Shown: in pieces, positions 8,171 to 15,640 of the stretch | How positions within the stretch are numbered: position 1 is the stretch's first letter | Layout: each line of letters begins with the position of its first letter | Assembly (NCBI RefSeq): GCF_014203535.1 | Contig: NZ_JACHJI010000004.1 | Span: 496,001 to 560,000 of the forward strand | DNA from: Streptomyces griseomycini | Lineage (GTDB): Bacteria; Actinomycetota; Actinomycetes; Streptomycetales; Streptomycetaceae | Direction: 5' to 3' | DNA length: 64,000 nucleotides | The notes under the pieces: generated by a model | The model's database searches: none | Seen by the model: the letters and a program-made list of their open reading frames with translations, nothing else | Told to the model about the DNA's origin: nothing | Made by a program: the position numbers and the translations under genes

Positions 8171-9724
8171 ATGACGGCAGGCCGGAAGAACCCCGTGATC
8201 AGAACCCCGCACGGAGCCGTGCGCGGCCGGTGGGAGCAGGGCGTCGCCGTGTTCCGGGGCATCCCGTACGCGGCGCCGCCGTTCGGGCCCCGCCGGTTCC
8301 GGCCGCCCGCCGCGCCGGAACCGTGGGACGGTGTGCGCGACGCCGGGGCCTTCGGGCCGACGGCCCCGAAGCCGCCGTACTCCGAGGCGTTCGCGCAGTA
8401 CCTGTCCGACCCGGCCGTGCCCGGCGACGACTGCCTCAACCTCAACGTGTGGACCCCGGACCCGTCCCCCGACGCCCGGCTGCCGGTGTTCGTCTGGCTG
8501 CACGGCGGCGCCCTGACCAGGGGCTCCTCCGCGGTCCCCGTGTACGACGGGAGGACCTTCGCCCGCGACGGCGTGGTGTTCGTGTCGGTCAACTACCGGC
8601 TGGGCGTCGAAGGCTACGGCCTGTTCCCCGACGCCCCCGCCAACCCCGGCCTGCGCGACCAGTTCGCCGCCCTGCGCTGGGTCCACGAGGCGGTCACGGC
8701 CTTCGGCGGCGACCCCGGCCGCGTCACCCTGGGCGGCCAGTCCGCCGGGGCCATCAGCACCGGTGCGCTCATCGCCGCGCCGCAGGCCCGGGGGCTGGTC
8801 CGGCGGGCCGTCCTGCAGAGCGGGCCGCCCGAGGCGGCCGACCGGGACAAGGTGCGGCGGATGGTCCGCCGCATGGCGAACCGGCTGAAGGTCCCCGCCA
8901 CCGCCGAGGCCTTCGCCGCCGTCGACCGCGAACAGCTGCTCCGTGTCCAGGCCGACGTGGGCCGGCGCAGCAGCCCGGTGCTCGGCGGCCCCGCCTTCGG
9001 CATCGTCGTCGACGGCGACCTCGTCCCGCGCGACCCCCTGGAGGCGCTGACGGACGGTGCCGCCCCCGGAGTCGACCTGCTCGCCGGCTGGACCCGCGAC
9101 GAGTACCGGCTCTGGCTGGTCCCCGGCGGCCTGCTGGACCGCGTCGACCGGCTCGGCGCGGTCGCCCTCGCCGGCGCGATGGCCCGCTGCCACTGCGGCA
9201 GCGAGGTCCCGCGCGGCTACCGCACCCTGCGCCCGGACGCCGGCACCGTCGAGATCGTCGGGCAGATGGTCACCGACCACCTGCTGCGCATCCCGCTGCA
9301 CCGTCTCGCCGACGGCCGCACGGAGCCGTCGTACGTCTACGAGTTCGCCTGGCCGTCCAACCGGCCCCGCATGGGCGCCTGCCACGCCCTGGAGCTGGGG
9401 TTCGTGTTCGACAGCGGGGACGAGCCCGACGCCCGCAAACTCGCCGGCGAGGGCGCCCCGCGGGAGCTGGCCGACGCCATGCACGGCGCGTGGGTGCGGT
9501 TCGTCGCCGACGGTTCGCCGGGGTGGGAGCGGTGGGACGCGGGGCATCCGGTGCAGGTCTTCGGCGACGGCGCGCCGCACGTCGCCCACGGCCCACGGGA
9601 CCGCGAACTCGCCCTGTGGGCCACGGCCGACGCCCCCGCCGAGGAGCCCGCGCCCGCGTCGGCGCCGGAACTGCGCTCGGTGATCCGCCGACTGCGCCGC
9701 AGCGGCGCGCTCCGGCGGGGCTGA
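8171..9724 (+). CDS. Type-B carboxylesterase (alpha/beta hydrolase)
   Basis: 517 residues of the carboxylesterase/cholinesterase family, cleaving carboxylic esters in the cytoplasm (no signal peptide). Motifs in order: FRGIPYAAPPFGPRRF near residue 30, the oxyanion-hole region VFVWLHGGAL, the EDCLNLNV-like DDCLNLNVWTP, the nucleophile elbow GGQSAGA, an acidic residue in GWTRDEY, and the catalytic histidine candidate in ACHALELGFVF. All three members of the Ser-Glu-His triad are therefore in place. The start is the ATG after GGTGGGCGC. The adjacent LacI gene and operator suggest induction by a small molecule. Confidence 0.9.
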   Translation: MTAGRKNPVIRTPHGAVRGRWEQGVAVFRGIPYAAPPFGPRRFRPPAAPEPWDGVRDAGAFGPTAPKPPYSEAFAQYLSDPAVPGDDCLNLNVWTPDPSPDARLPVFVWLHGGALTRGSSAVPVYDGRTFARDGVVFVSVNYRLGVEGYGLFPDAPANPGLRDQFAALRWVHEAVTAFGGDPGRVTLGGQSAGAISTGALIAAPQARGLVRRAVLQSGPPEAADRDKVRRMVRRMANRLKVPATAEAFAAVDREQLLRVQADVGRRSSPVLGGPAFGIVVDGDLVPRDPLEALTDGAAPGVDLLAGWTRDEYRLWLVPGGLLDRVDRLGAVALAGAMARCHCGSEVPRGYRTLRPDAGTVEIVGQMVTDHLLRIPLHRLADGRTEPSYVYEFAWPSNRPRMGACHALELGFVFDSGDEPDARKLAGEGAPRELADAMHGAWVRFVADGSPGWERWDAGHPVQVFGDGAPHVAHGPRDRELALWATADAPAEEPAPASAPELRSVIRRLRRSGALRRG

Positions 9725-9832
9725 GGGGACGCGACACCTCCCGGACACCCCGCGACCGGGGAAGGAGAGTCCCTCGTCGGGGCTGCCGAGGCCCCTGAGA
9801 TGATCATCGCAGGAATGGTCGAAGGGGGCTGC

Positions 9833-10345
9833 GTGTCCGCGTTCGTTCTGGTCGTCGGTCCGGTGATGGCGCTGGTGCTCGGGGCGGCGGGGGCGGTGGC
9901 CCTGGTGACCGGCCGGATCGTGCTGCCCTGGTTCCGCGACAGCGTGGGCCGTCCCGGACTGTGGGGTGCCGGTGCGCTCCTGCTGGCCGGAGGGCTCGCG
10001 ACCGCGCGCCTCACGCCCTCCGGGGGCAACATGCCGCTCGTCCTGGGCGGTCTCGTCCTGATGGCGGCGTCACAGCTCCTCACACCCCCGAGGACACGGC
10101 GGACGGGACGGACGGGGCGGACTGGACGGACGGGGCGGACTGGACGGCAGGACGCGAGGCGCGACGGGGGGCACGGACCCCGCACGGCGTGCGCCACGTA
10201 CCTCGCGGAGGACGTCCGGACCGGCGCCCGGCGGGCCACACCGCGCCGGTGTTCCCAGAGGGTGCGCACGGGAAGGCCACCCGGGGCTGCGGGTGACGGT
10301 GGGGCGGGGCGCCCGGGATCCCGGGGTGCGGATGCCGGGAAGTGA
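9833..10345 (+). CDS. Small integral membrane protein with repetitive basic tail
   Basis: The GTG at 9833 follows GAAGGGGG at ideal spacing; an ATG at 9800 lacks such a site. Residues 1-85 form three hydrophobic segments (VVGPVMALVLGAAGAVALV, GLWGAGALLLAGGLATA and PLVLGGLVLMAASQLL) separated by short loops. After LLTPP the frame turns into an Arg/Thr/Gly tail made by two copies of an 18-base repeat (RTGRTG units), then low-complexity text to residue 170. The membrane part is convincing. The true C-terminus is uncertain because the tail may have grown by repeat expansion or lost its stop. Function unknown. Confidence 0.55.
   Translation: MSAFVLVVGPVMALVLGAAGAVALVTGRIVLPWFRDSVGRPGLWGAGALLLAGGLATARLTPSGGNMPLVLGGLVLMAASQLLTPPRTRRTGRTGRTGRTGRTGRQDARRDGGHGPRTACATYLAEDVRTGARRATPRRCSQRVRTGRPPGAAGDGGAGRPGSRGADAGK
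10106..10147 (+). repeat. 18-bp tandem repeat inside a coding frame
   Basis: The unit GGACGGACGGGGCGGACT occurs twice in a row (10106-10123 and 10124-10141), followed by the first six bases of a third copy. Being a multiple of three, it keeps the frame and encodes Arg-Thr-Gly triplets in the tail of the membrane protein. Confidence 0.8.
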
Positions 10346-10349
10346 GATC

Positions 10350-10385
10350 ACCGGCGCAACCGGCGCAACCGGCGCAACCGGCGCG
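10350..10385. repeat. Four tandem copies of a 9-bp unit
   Basis: ACCGGCGCA is repeated four times head to tail, the last copy ending in G instead of A. It lies just after the stop of the small membrane protein and before the convergent homocysteine methyltransferase gene, so it is intergenic. It could vary in copy number by slipped replication. Confidence 0.85.
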
Positions 10386-10443
10386 ACGGCCGAGAACCCC
10401 GTCCCGCCACGGGGCCCGGGGAAGGTCGTGCGGTGCGAGTCCG

Positions 10444-11358
10444 CTAGGGCGCCCGCACCGTCCCCGCGATCGCCGAGATCGTCTCCGGTCCCACCCGGCA
10501 GCACCCTCCGATCAGCCGCGCCCCGGACTCCCGCCACCGGGTGACCCGCCCGGCGGTGAAGGTCGGCCGGCCGGTCCAGGCCCGCGCCCGCGCGTCCCAG
10601 GTCTCGCCGCTGTTGGGGTAGACCACGACCGGTTTGCCGGTGACGCGGGCGGCGAGGGCCACCGCGCGGTCGGCGTCCTCGGGGGCGCAGCAGTTCACGC
10701 CGACCGCGATCACCTCGTCCGCGTCGGCCGCGAGCGCGAAGGCCTCCTCCAGCGGCTGCCCGGCCCGGGTGCGGTCGCCGGCCGCCGAGTACGACAGCCA
10801 GGCCGGGACGCCCAGCCCGCGCACCACCCGCAGCAGGGCCTCGGCCTCGTCGGTGTCGGGGACCGTCTCCAGGGCGAGCACGTCGGGGCCGGCGGCCGCC
10901 AGGACCTCCGCCCGGGGGCGGTGGAAGCGCTCCAGCTCGGAGACGGTCAGCCCGTAGCGGCCCCGGTACTCGGAGCCGTCGGCGAGCATCGCGCCGTACG
11001 GGCCGACGGAGGCCGCCACCCACAGCGGGCGGTGCGGCCCCCGGGCCCGCCGGGCCGCCGTGCGGGCGCACTCCACGCTCAGGGCGAGCAGCTCGGCGGT
11101 CCGCTCCCGGCCGGTCCCGCGCCGGGCGAAGCCCTCGAAGGTGGCCTGGTAACTGGCGGTGATCGCCACGTCCGCGCCCGCCTCGAAGTAGGCGAGGTGC
11201 GCCCCGGTCACCGCTTCGGGGTCCTCGGCGAGCAGCCGCGCCGACCACAGCTCGTCGCCCAGGTCGTGCCCGGCCGCCGCGAGCTGGTTGGACATGCCGC
11301 CGTCGAGGACGACCGCGCCGCCCGCGAGGGCGTCGGCGAGGGCGGGGGTGGTGCTCAT
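10444..11358 (-). CDS. mmuM: Homocysteine S-methyltransferase
   Basis: 304 residues. The enzyme moves a methyl group from S-methylmethionine or S-adenosylmethionine to homocysteine, giving methionine, with a zinc-activated thiolate. Family marks are VVLDGGMSNQLAAAGHDL at the start, ITASYQATFEGFARRG, GPYGAMLADGSEYRG, the first zinc cysteine in AVGVNCCAP and the cysteine pair in LIGGCCRVGPETI near the end. The ATG at 11358 gives the normal N-terminus for the family. It stands alone, divergent from the amidotransferase gene. No methionine-responsive RNA element was recognised upstream. Confidence 0.92.
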   Translation of the reverse strand: MSTTPALADALAGGAVVLDGGMSNQLAAAGHDLGDELWSARLLAEDPEAVTGAHLAYFEAGADVAITASYQATFEGFARRGTGRERTAELLALSVECARTAARRARGPHRPLWVAASVGPYGAMLADGSEYRGRYGLTVSELERFHRPRAEVLAAAGPDVLALETVPDTDEAEALLRVVRGLGVPAWLSYSAAGDRTRAGQPLEEAFALAADADEVIAVGVNCCAPEDADRAVALAARVTGKPVVVYPNSGETWDARARAWTGRPTFTAGRVTRWRESGARLIGGCCRVGPETISAIAGTVRAP

Positions 11359-11483
11359 GCCGTCCGACGGTAGTCGAAGCCGGACACCGGCCCCCGACCT
11401 GCCCCGCCGTCTCTCGCAGCGCGCCCGCGCGGGAGGGCTGGGATCCTGAGGGGAGACGAACCGTGGTCGGGAAGGCGGTGGAC

Positions 11484-12311
11484 ATGTGCCGTTGGCTGGC
11501 CTACTCGGGCACCCCCATCCTGCTCGACAGCATCCTCTACAGGCCGACCCACTCACTGATCGACCAGAGCCTGCACGCCAAGATGGGTGTCGAGACCACC
11601 AACGGCGACGGGTTCGGCGTCGGCTGGTACGTGCCGGACAAGGACAGTCCCGCGGTGGTCCGGGACATCGGCCCGGCGTGGAGCGACCGCAACCTGCGGG
11701 AGATCGCCGGCCACGTCGTCTCCCCGCTCTTCTTCGGCCACATCCGGGCCTCGACCGGCACGGCGGTGCAGCAGACGAACTGCCATCCGTTCCGCCACGG
11801 CCGCTGGATGTGGATGCACAACGGCGCGATCGCCGAGTACCACCGCCTCCGGCGCGACCTCGCGCTGGCCGTCGACCCGGACCTCTTCTCCGACATCGAG
11901 GGGTCCACGGACTCGGAGATGATGTTCTACCTGGCGCTCACCTTCGGCCTGGCGGAGGACCCGCCGGGCGCGGTCGCCCGGATGGCCGGTCTGGTGGAAC
12001 GCGTCGGCCACGAGCACGGCGTGGAGTTCCCGCTGCAGATGACGGTCGCGGTGACCGACGGCGTGCGGCTGTGGGCGTTCCGCTACTCGAGCCAGCAGGA
12101 GTCCCGCTCCCTCTTCTACAGCACCCGCGTGGAGACCCTGCGCTCCCTCCACCCGGACGTGGCCTTCCTGCGCGAGATCTCCGGCGACGCCCGTCTCATC
12201 GTCTCCGAACCCCTGGGCGACCTGCCCGGCGCCTGGAACGCGGTCCCCGAGGGCACCTACGGCGTCGTCCAGCCCGAGGGCGACGAGATGCACGCGTTCG
12301 CGCCCGCGTAG
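11484..12311 (+). CDS. Class II glutamine amidotransferase (YafJ-like)
   Basis: 275 residues starting MCRWLAYSGTPILL. Cys2 becomes the N-terminal nucleophile of an Ntn hydrolase after methionine removal, which fixes the start at 11484. Other family motifs are TNGDGFGVGWY, FFGHIRASTGTAVQQTNCHPF, WMWMHNGAIAEY and the GSTDSEMMFYLAL segment. Together they form the glutaminase site seen in YafJ and EgtC proteins. No synthetase domain is fused to it. No ergothioneine genes (egtA, B, D) flank it, so an assignment as EgtC is not supported. The acceptor of the released ammonia is unknown. Confidence 0.88.
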   Translation: MCRWLAYSGTPILLDSILYRPTHSLIDQSLHAKMGVETTNGDGFGVGWYVPDKDSPAVVRDIGPAWSDRNLREIAGHVVSPLFFGHIRASTGTAVQQTNCHPFRHGRWMWMHNGAIAEYHRLRRDLALAVDPDLFSDIEGSTDSEMMFYLALTFGLAEDPPGAVARMAGLVERVGHEHGVEFPLQMTVAVTDGVRLWAFRYSSQQESRSLFYSTRVETLRSLHPDVAFLREISGDARLIVSEPLGDLPGAWNAVPEGTYGVVQPEGDEMHAFAPA

Positions 12312-12377
12312 GGGGCCGGGGAGCGGTGCCCGCCCGTCCCGTCGGAACCGTTGACCCGTCCTCGGCACGCCTTTACC

Positions 12378-12420
12378 TTGACATCGTTCGTCATTTCAAA
12401 TGCCGTTCGCGATATCGAAC
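12378..12420 (+). promoter_or_regulatory. Promoter/operator region of the GH43 gene
   Basis: An AT-rich island contains TTGACA (12378-12383), the perfect palindrome CATTTCAAATG (12392-12402) and an inverted repeat GTTCG-N6-CGAAC (12405-12420). Part of this, CATTTCAAATGCCGTTC, recurs with small changes in front of the PHP phosphoesterase gene at 15531, suggesting one regulator for both exported enzymes. Confidence 0.5.
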
Positions 12421-12465
12421 GACGGGATCGCGATCGCCTCCCCGAGACACGAGAGGCAGACCCGT

Positions 12466-13575
12466 ATGAGCCGCGCCGACGACCTGCCGGAGCGGTCCGG
12501 CCCGCCCGGACCCCCCGCCCGCAGGCTCCTGCTGAAGGGCACCCTCGCCGCGGGCGCCCTGGCCGCCGCCCCCGCGGTGGCCCACGCGTCCGTTCCCGCC
12601 GAGCCCACCGCACGCCCGAAGGCGACCCCCTACGTGAACCCGCTCGTCCGCAACCGCGCCGACCCGCACATCACCCGCCACACCGACGGCTTCTACTACT
12701 TCACCGCCACCGTCCCCGAGTACGACCGGATCGTCCTGCGCCGCTCCCGCACGCTGAACGGCCTGGGCGGTGCCGCCGAGGCCGTCATCTGGCGGGCCCA
12801 CCCCACCGGCGACATGGGCGCCCACATCTGGGCGCCGGAGATGCACCGCATCGGCGGCAAGTGGTACGTCTACTTCGCCGCCGCCCCCGCCGAGGACGTG
12901 TGGGCGATCCGCATCTGGGTGCTGGAGAACGCCCACCCGGACCCCTTCGAGGGCACCTGGGTGGAGAAGGGGCGGATCAAGACCGCCTGGGAGACCTTCT
13001 CCCTGGACGCCACCACCTTCACCCACCGCGGCACCCGCTACCTCGCCTGGGCCCAGCACGAACCCGGCGTGGACAACAACACCGCCGTCTGGCTCTCCGA
13101 GATGGCGAACCCCTGGTCCCTGACCGGCCCTCAGGTGAGGCTGACGACCCCCGAGTACGACTGGGAGTGCGTCGGCTTCAAGGTCAACGAGGGGCCGTAC
13201 GTCCTGAAGCGCAACGGTCGGCTGTTCATGACCTACTCCGCCAGCGCCACCGACGCCCACTACTGCATGGGCCTGCTCACCGCCGCCGACGACAGCGACC
13301 TCATGGACCCCGCGAGCTGGACCAAGTCTCCCGTCCCCGTCTTCACCAGCAACGGCACCACCCGGCAGTACGGTCCCGGCCACAACTGCTTCACCGTCGC
13401 CGAGGACGGCCGTACCGACGTCCTCGTCTACCACGCCCGCCCGTACGAGGAGATCGACGGCGATCCGCTGGACGACCCCAACCGCCACACCCGGGTGCAG
13501 ACGTTCGGCTTCAAGCCGGACGGCACCCCGGACTTCGGCGTCCCCGTGGCCGACACGGCCGGCGCACGGACGTGA
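12466..13575 (+). CDS. Tat-exported glycoside hydrolase family 43
   Basis: 369 residues. The N-terminus has a twin-arginine signal (ARRLLLKGTLAAGALAAAPAVAHA, read in two parts) with probable cleavage after AHA near residue 45, so the enzyme is folded in the cytoplasm and secreted. The five-bladed propeller of GH43 follows: the base Asp in NRADPHITRHTDGFYYF, the second Asp in SLDATTFTHRGTRYLAWAQ and the acid Glu in KVNEGPYVLKRNGRLF. Family enzymes release arabinose or xylose from plant polysaccharides. The ATG at 12466 follows GAGAGGCAG. The upstream palindromes suggest substrate-dependent control. Confidence 0.9.
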   Translation: MSRADDLPERSGPPGPPARRLLLKGTLAAGALAAAPAVAHASVPAEPTARPKATPYVNPLVRNRADPHITRHTDGFYYFTATVPEYDRIVLRRSRTLNGLGGAAEAVIWRAHPTGDMGAHIWAPEMHRIGGKWYVYFAAAPAEDVWAIRIWVLENAHPDPFEGTWVEKGRIKTAWETFSLDATTFTHRGTRYLAWAQHEPGVDNNTAVWLSEMANPWSLTGPQVRLTTPEYDWECVGFKVNEGPYVLKRNGRLFMTYSASATDAHYCMGLLTAADDSDLMDPASWTKSPVPVFTSNGTTRQYGPGHNCFTVAEDGRTDVLVYHARPYEEIDGDPLDDPNRHTRVQTFGFKPDGTPDFGVPVADTAGART

Positions 13576-13674
13576 GGGGCCGGTCACCGCGGCAGGGCGC
13601 CCCAGGCCCTCCGGGGCACCGGGACGCGAACGCTTCGGCCGGGACCAAAGCGTTCCGCCCCTAGCGTTCGCCCC

Positions 13675-14463
13675 ATGACCTCCTTCGCCGACCTGCACCA
13701 CGCCGACGAACCCCTGCTCCTGCCCAACGCCTGGGACCACGCCTCCGCGCTCGCCCTGGCCGCCCGGGGCTTCCGGGCCGTCGGCACCACGAGCCTCGCC
13801 GTCGCGGCGGCGGCCGGGCTGCCCGACGGGGCCGCGGCGACCCGGGAGCAGACGCTGCGGCTCGCGCGCACCCTCGGCTCCGGCCCCTTCCTGCTGTCCG
13901 TGGACGCGGAGGACGGTTTCGGCGACGACCCGGACGCGGTGGCCGAGCTGGCCCGGGAGCTGTTCGCCCTGGGCGCCGCCGGCATCAACCTGGAGGACGG
14001 GCTCGGGCCCGCCGACCGGCACGCGGCGAAGATCGCCGCGGTCCGGGCGGCGGTCCCCGGCCTCTTCGTGAACGCCCGCACCGACACCCACTGGCTCGGC
14101 GACGGCGAGGGCACCGCGGCCCGCGCGGAGGCCTACCGGGACGCGGGTGCGCACGGCGTCTTCGTCCCCGGGCTCGACGACCCCCGCGGGATCGCCGCCC
14201 TGGTGCGCCGTCTGGGCGACACCCCCCTCAACGTCCTCTACTCGCCCACCGGGCCGTCCGTCCCCCACCTCGCCGACCTGGGCGTCCGCCGCATCAGCCT
14301 CGGCTCGCTGCTGTACCGGCGGGCGCTGGGCGCGGCGGTGGAGGCGGCGGCCGAGATCCGGGCGGGACGGGAGCCGGGGGGCGCGGCGCCCTCGTACGAG
14401 GAGGTGCAGGCCCTGGCCGACCGGCCCGTGGGGGAGGGCGACGGCACGGCCCTCCCGGAGTGA
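13675..14463 (+). CDS. Isocitrate lyase/PEP mutase superfamily enzyme
   Basis: 262 residues of a TIM-barrel carbon-carbon or phosphorus-carbon lyase. Signature pieces are LLPNAWDHASALALAARGFRAVGTTS at the start, the metal-binding SVDAEDGFGDDP, GINLEDGLGPADRHAAKI, NARTDTHWLG and LYSPTGPSVPHLADLGVRRISLGSLLY. The active-site loop cysteine of true isocitrate lyase (KKCGH) is absent. The protein is therefore more like the oxaloacetate or methylisocitrate-type side branch; its substrate is not known. The ATG is preceded only by a short non-purine leader and may be translated leaderless. It stands alone on this strand. Confidence 0.88.
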   Translation: MTSFADLHHADEPLLLPNAWDHASALALAARGFRAVGTTSLAVAAAAGLPDGAAATREQTLRLARTLGSGPFLLSVDAEDGFGDDPDAVAELARELFALGAAGINLEDGLGPADRHAAKIAAVRAAVPGLFVNARTDTHWLGDGEGTAARAEAYRDAGAHGVFVPGLDDPRGIAALVRRLGDTPLNVLYSPTGPSVPHLADLGVRRISLGSLLYRRALGAAVEAAAEIRAGREPGGAAPSYEEVQALADRPVGEGDGTALPE

Positions 14464-14527
14464 CCCCGGTACGGTGGGCGCTTTCGCGGGTGCCAGGTCC
14501 TGTGGACTCGCCCGCTCACCGAGGAGA

Positions 14528-14731
14528 TCAGGTACTTCGCCGCCTCCCGTCGAGGGAGCCGGGCGGCACCCGCAACAGGAACTGGAACACGCCGTACCCG
14601 GCGGCCGCGCACCCGAGTCCGCCGAGCCGGCCCACGAGCCGGGCGGGACGGGAGGCGTCGTCGTCCGGTGAGGAGGGTTCCGGGTCCGGGCCGGTGGGCC
14701 GCAAGGGCCCGCGACCGAGCTGCTGGGACAA
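14528..14731 (-). CDS. Small membrane protein, hypothetical
   Basis: A TTG at 14731 has a strong GGGGAGGGAG ribosome-binding site eight bases ahead. It starts a 67-residue frame with a Pro/Asp-rich cytoplasmic-like part and a hydrophobic segment, LVGRLGGLGCAAAGYGVFQFLL, close to the C-terminus. That layout suits a single-pass membrane protein. No family is recognised, and small frames in GC-rich DNA can arise by chance, so the call rests on the ribosome-binding site and hydrophobic helix. Confidence 0.4.
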   Translation of the reverse strand: MSQQLGRGPLRPTGPDPEPSSPDDDASRPARLVGRLGGLGCAAAGYGVFQFLLRVPPGSLDGRRRST

Positions 14732-14862
14732 GGCGCGCTCCCTCCCCGGGCGGCGACGCGTGATCCCCGACCTCCGCGAAGCCCGCGTCCAGGACAACGG
14801 CTCCGACTCGACGTCCGTACCGCTGTTTTCGCCCGTTCACGCCCGGTACCGCCGTCGAACGG

Positions 14863-15441
14863 TCAACTCCCCTGTTCCCGGGGCCAGTTCTCCAGGGCGA
14901 TGTGCAGGGCCCCGACCACCTTGTCCCAGGACGCCCGGACGTCGCGCGGGGAGGCGAAACCGCCGGCGGCCTCCAGGGCGCAGTAGCCGTGGAGGGTGCT
15001 GCGCAACAGGCGTACGGCGTCGGTGAGGTCGGGTTCCTCCAGACCGTAGCCGCGGAGCAGGCCGTAGGTGATCTCGGCGGTGCGGCGCAGCGCGGGGGAG
15101 TCGGCGACCAGGGACGGGTCCAGGTGGACCTGGGTGGCCGCGTAGCGGCCCGGCCGGGTGAGCGCGTACTCCCGGTAGGCCCCCGCGAACGCGGCCAGGG
15201 CGTCCTCGCCGGTCCGCCCGGCGACCGCCGCCGCGATCCGCTCGATCATCTCCCCGCCCGCGAGCAGGGCCATCCGGGCGCGCAGGTCGCGCAGGCCGCG
15301 CACATGCGCGTACAGGCTCGCGTCCTTCACGCCGAAACGCCGGGCCAGCGCGGACAGCGTGACGTTCTCGAACCCGGCCTCGTCGGCCAGGTCGGCGGCG
15401 GCCGTGACGAGGCGGTCGGCGGTGAGTCCGGCGCGGGGCAT
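14863..15441 (-). CDS. TetR-family transcriptional regulator
   Basis: 192 residues. Residues 6-50 form a TetR helix-turn-helix (TADRLVTAAADLADEAGFEN, then LSALARRFGVKDASLYAHVRGL). The C-terminal 130 residues are a helical ligand-binding and dimer domain of the WHG kind. It is transcribed away from the PHP phosphoesterase gene, whose start lies 199 bases off across an AT-rich interval. That makes the gene, or the element shared with the GH43 promoter, a possible target. The ligand is unknown. Confidence 0.9.
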   Translation of the reverse strand: MPRAGLTADRLVTAAADLADEAGFENVTLSALARRFGVKDASLYAHVRGLRDLRARMALLAGGEMIERIAAAVAGRTGEDALAAFAGAYREYALTRPGRYAATQVHLDPSLVADSPALRRTAEITYGLLRGYGLEEPDLTDAVRLLRSTLHGYCALEAAGGFASPRDVRASWDKVVGALHIALENWPREQGS

Positions 15442-15530
15442 GCGGCCTCCGGGGGAGCCTGGGGGACCGGGGAGCGCTCAGCCTACCCAGCCGGTGCGGG
15501 CGAGCCGTCGCGTCCGGGGCATGCACCGCT

Positions 15531-15564
15531 CATCTCAAATCCGTTCAACGTTCATCCATTTGCT
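15531..15564 (+). promoter_or_regulatory. Putative operator upstream of the PHP phosphoesterase gene
   Basis: CATCTCAAATCCGTTC (15531-15546) closely resembles CATTTCAAATGCCGTTC in front of the GH43 gene. It is followed by AACGTTC and by ATTTG, which is the inverse of CAAAT. The AT content is far above the surroundings. The TetR gene is divergent from it. Confidence 0.45.
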
Positions 15565-15640
15565 TGATCCTCCACACGCGGCGTGGTCGCGCCGCGGAAG
15601 GCAGCCGCACCGAACCGGCGGCATCCAGGAGGCACTTCGC

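Noticed and set aside
10350..10385. Possible CRISPR array
   Set aside because: Units are nine bases and directly adjacent with no spacers, and no cas genes are present. The other tandem repeats in the window are likewise spacer-free.
11484..12311. Ergothioneine EgtC
   Set aside because: The start resembles EgtC, but egtA, egtB, egtD and egtE are not neighbours; a YafJ-type assignment is safer.
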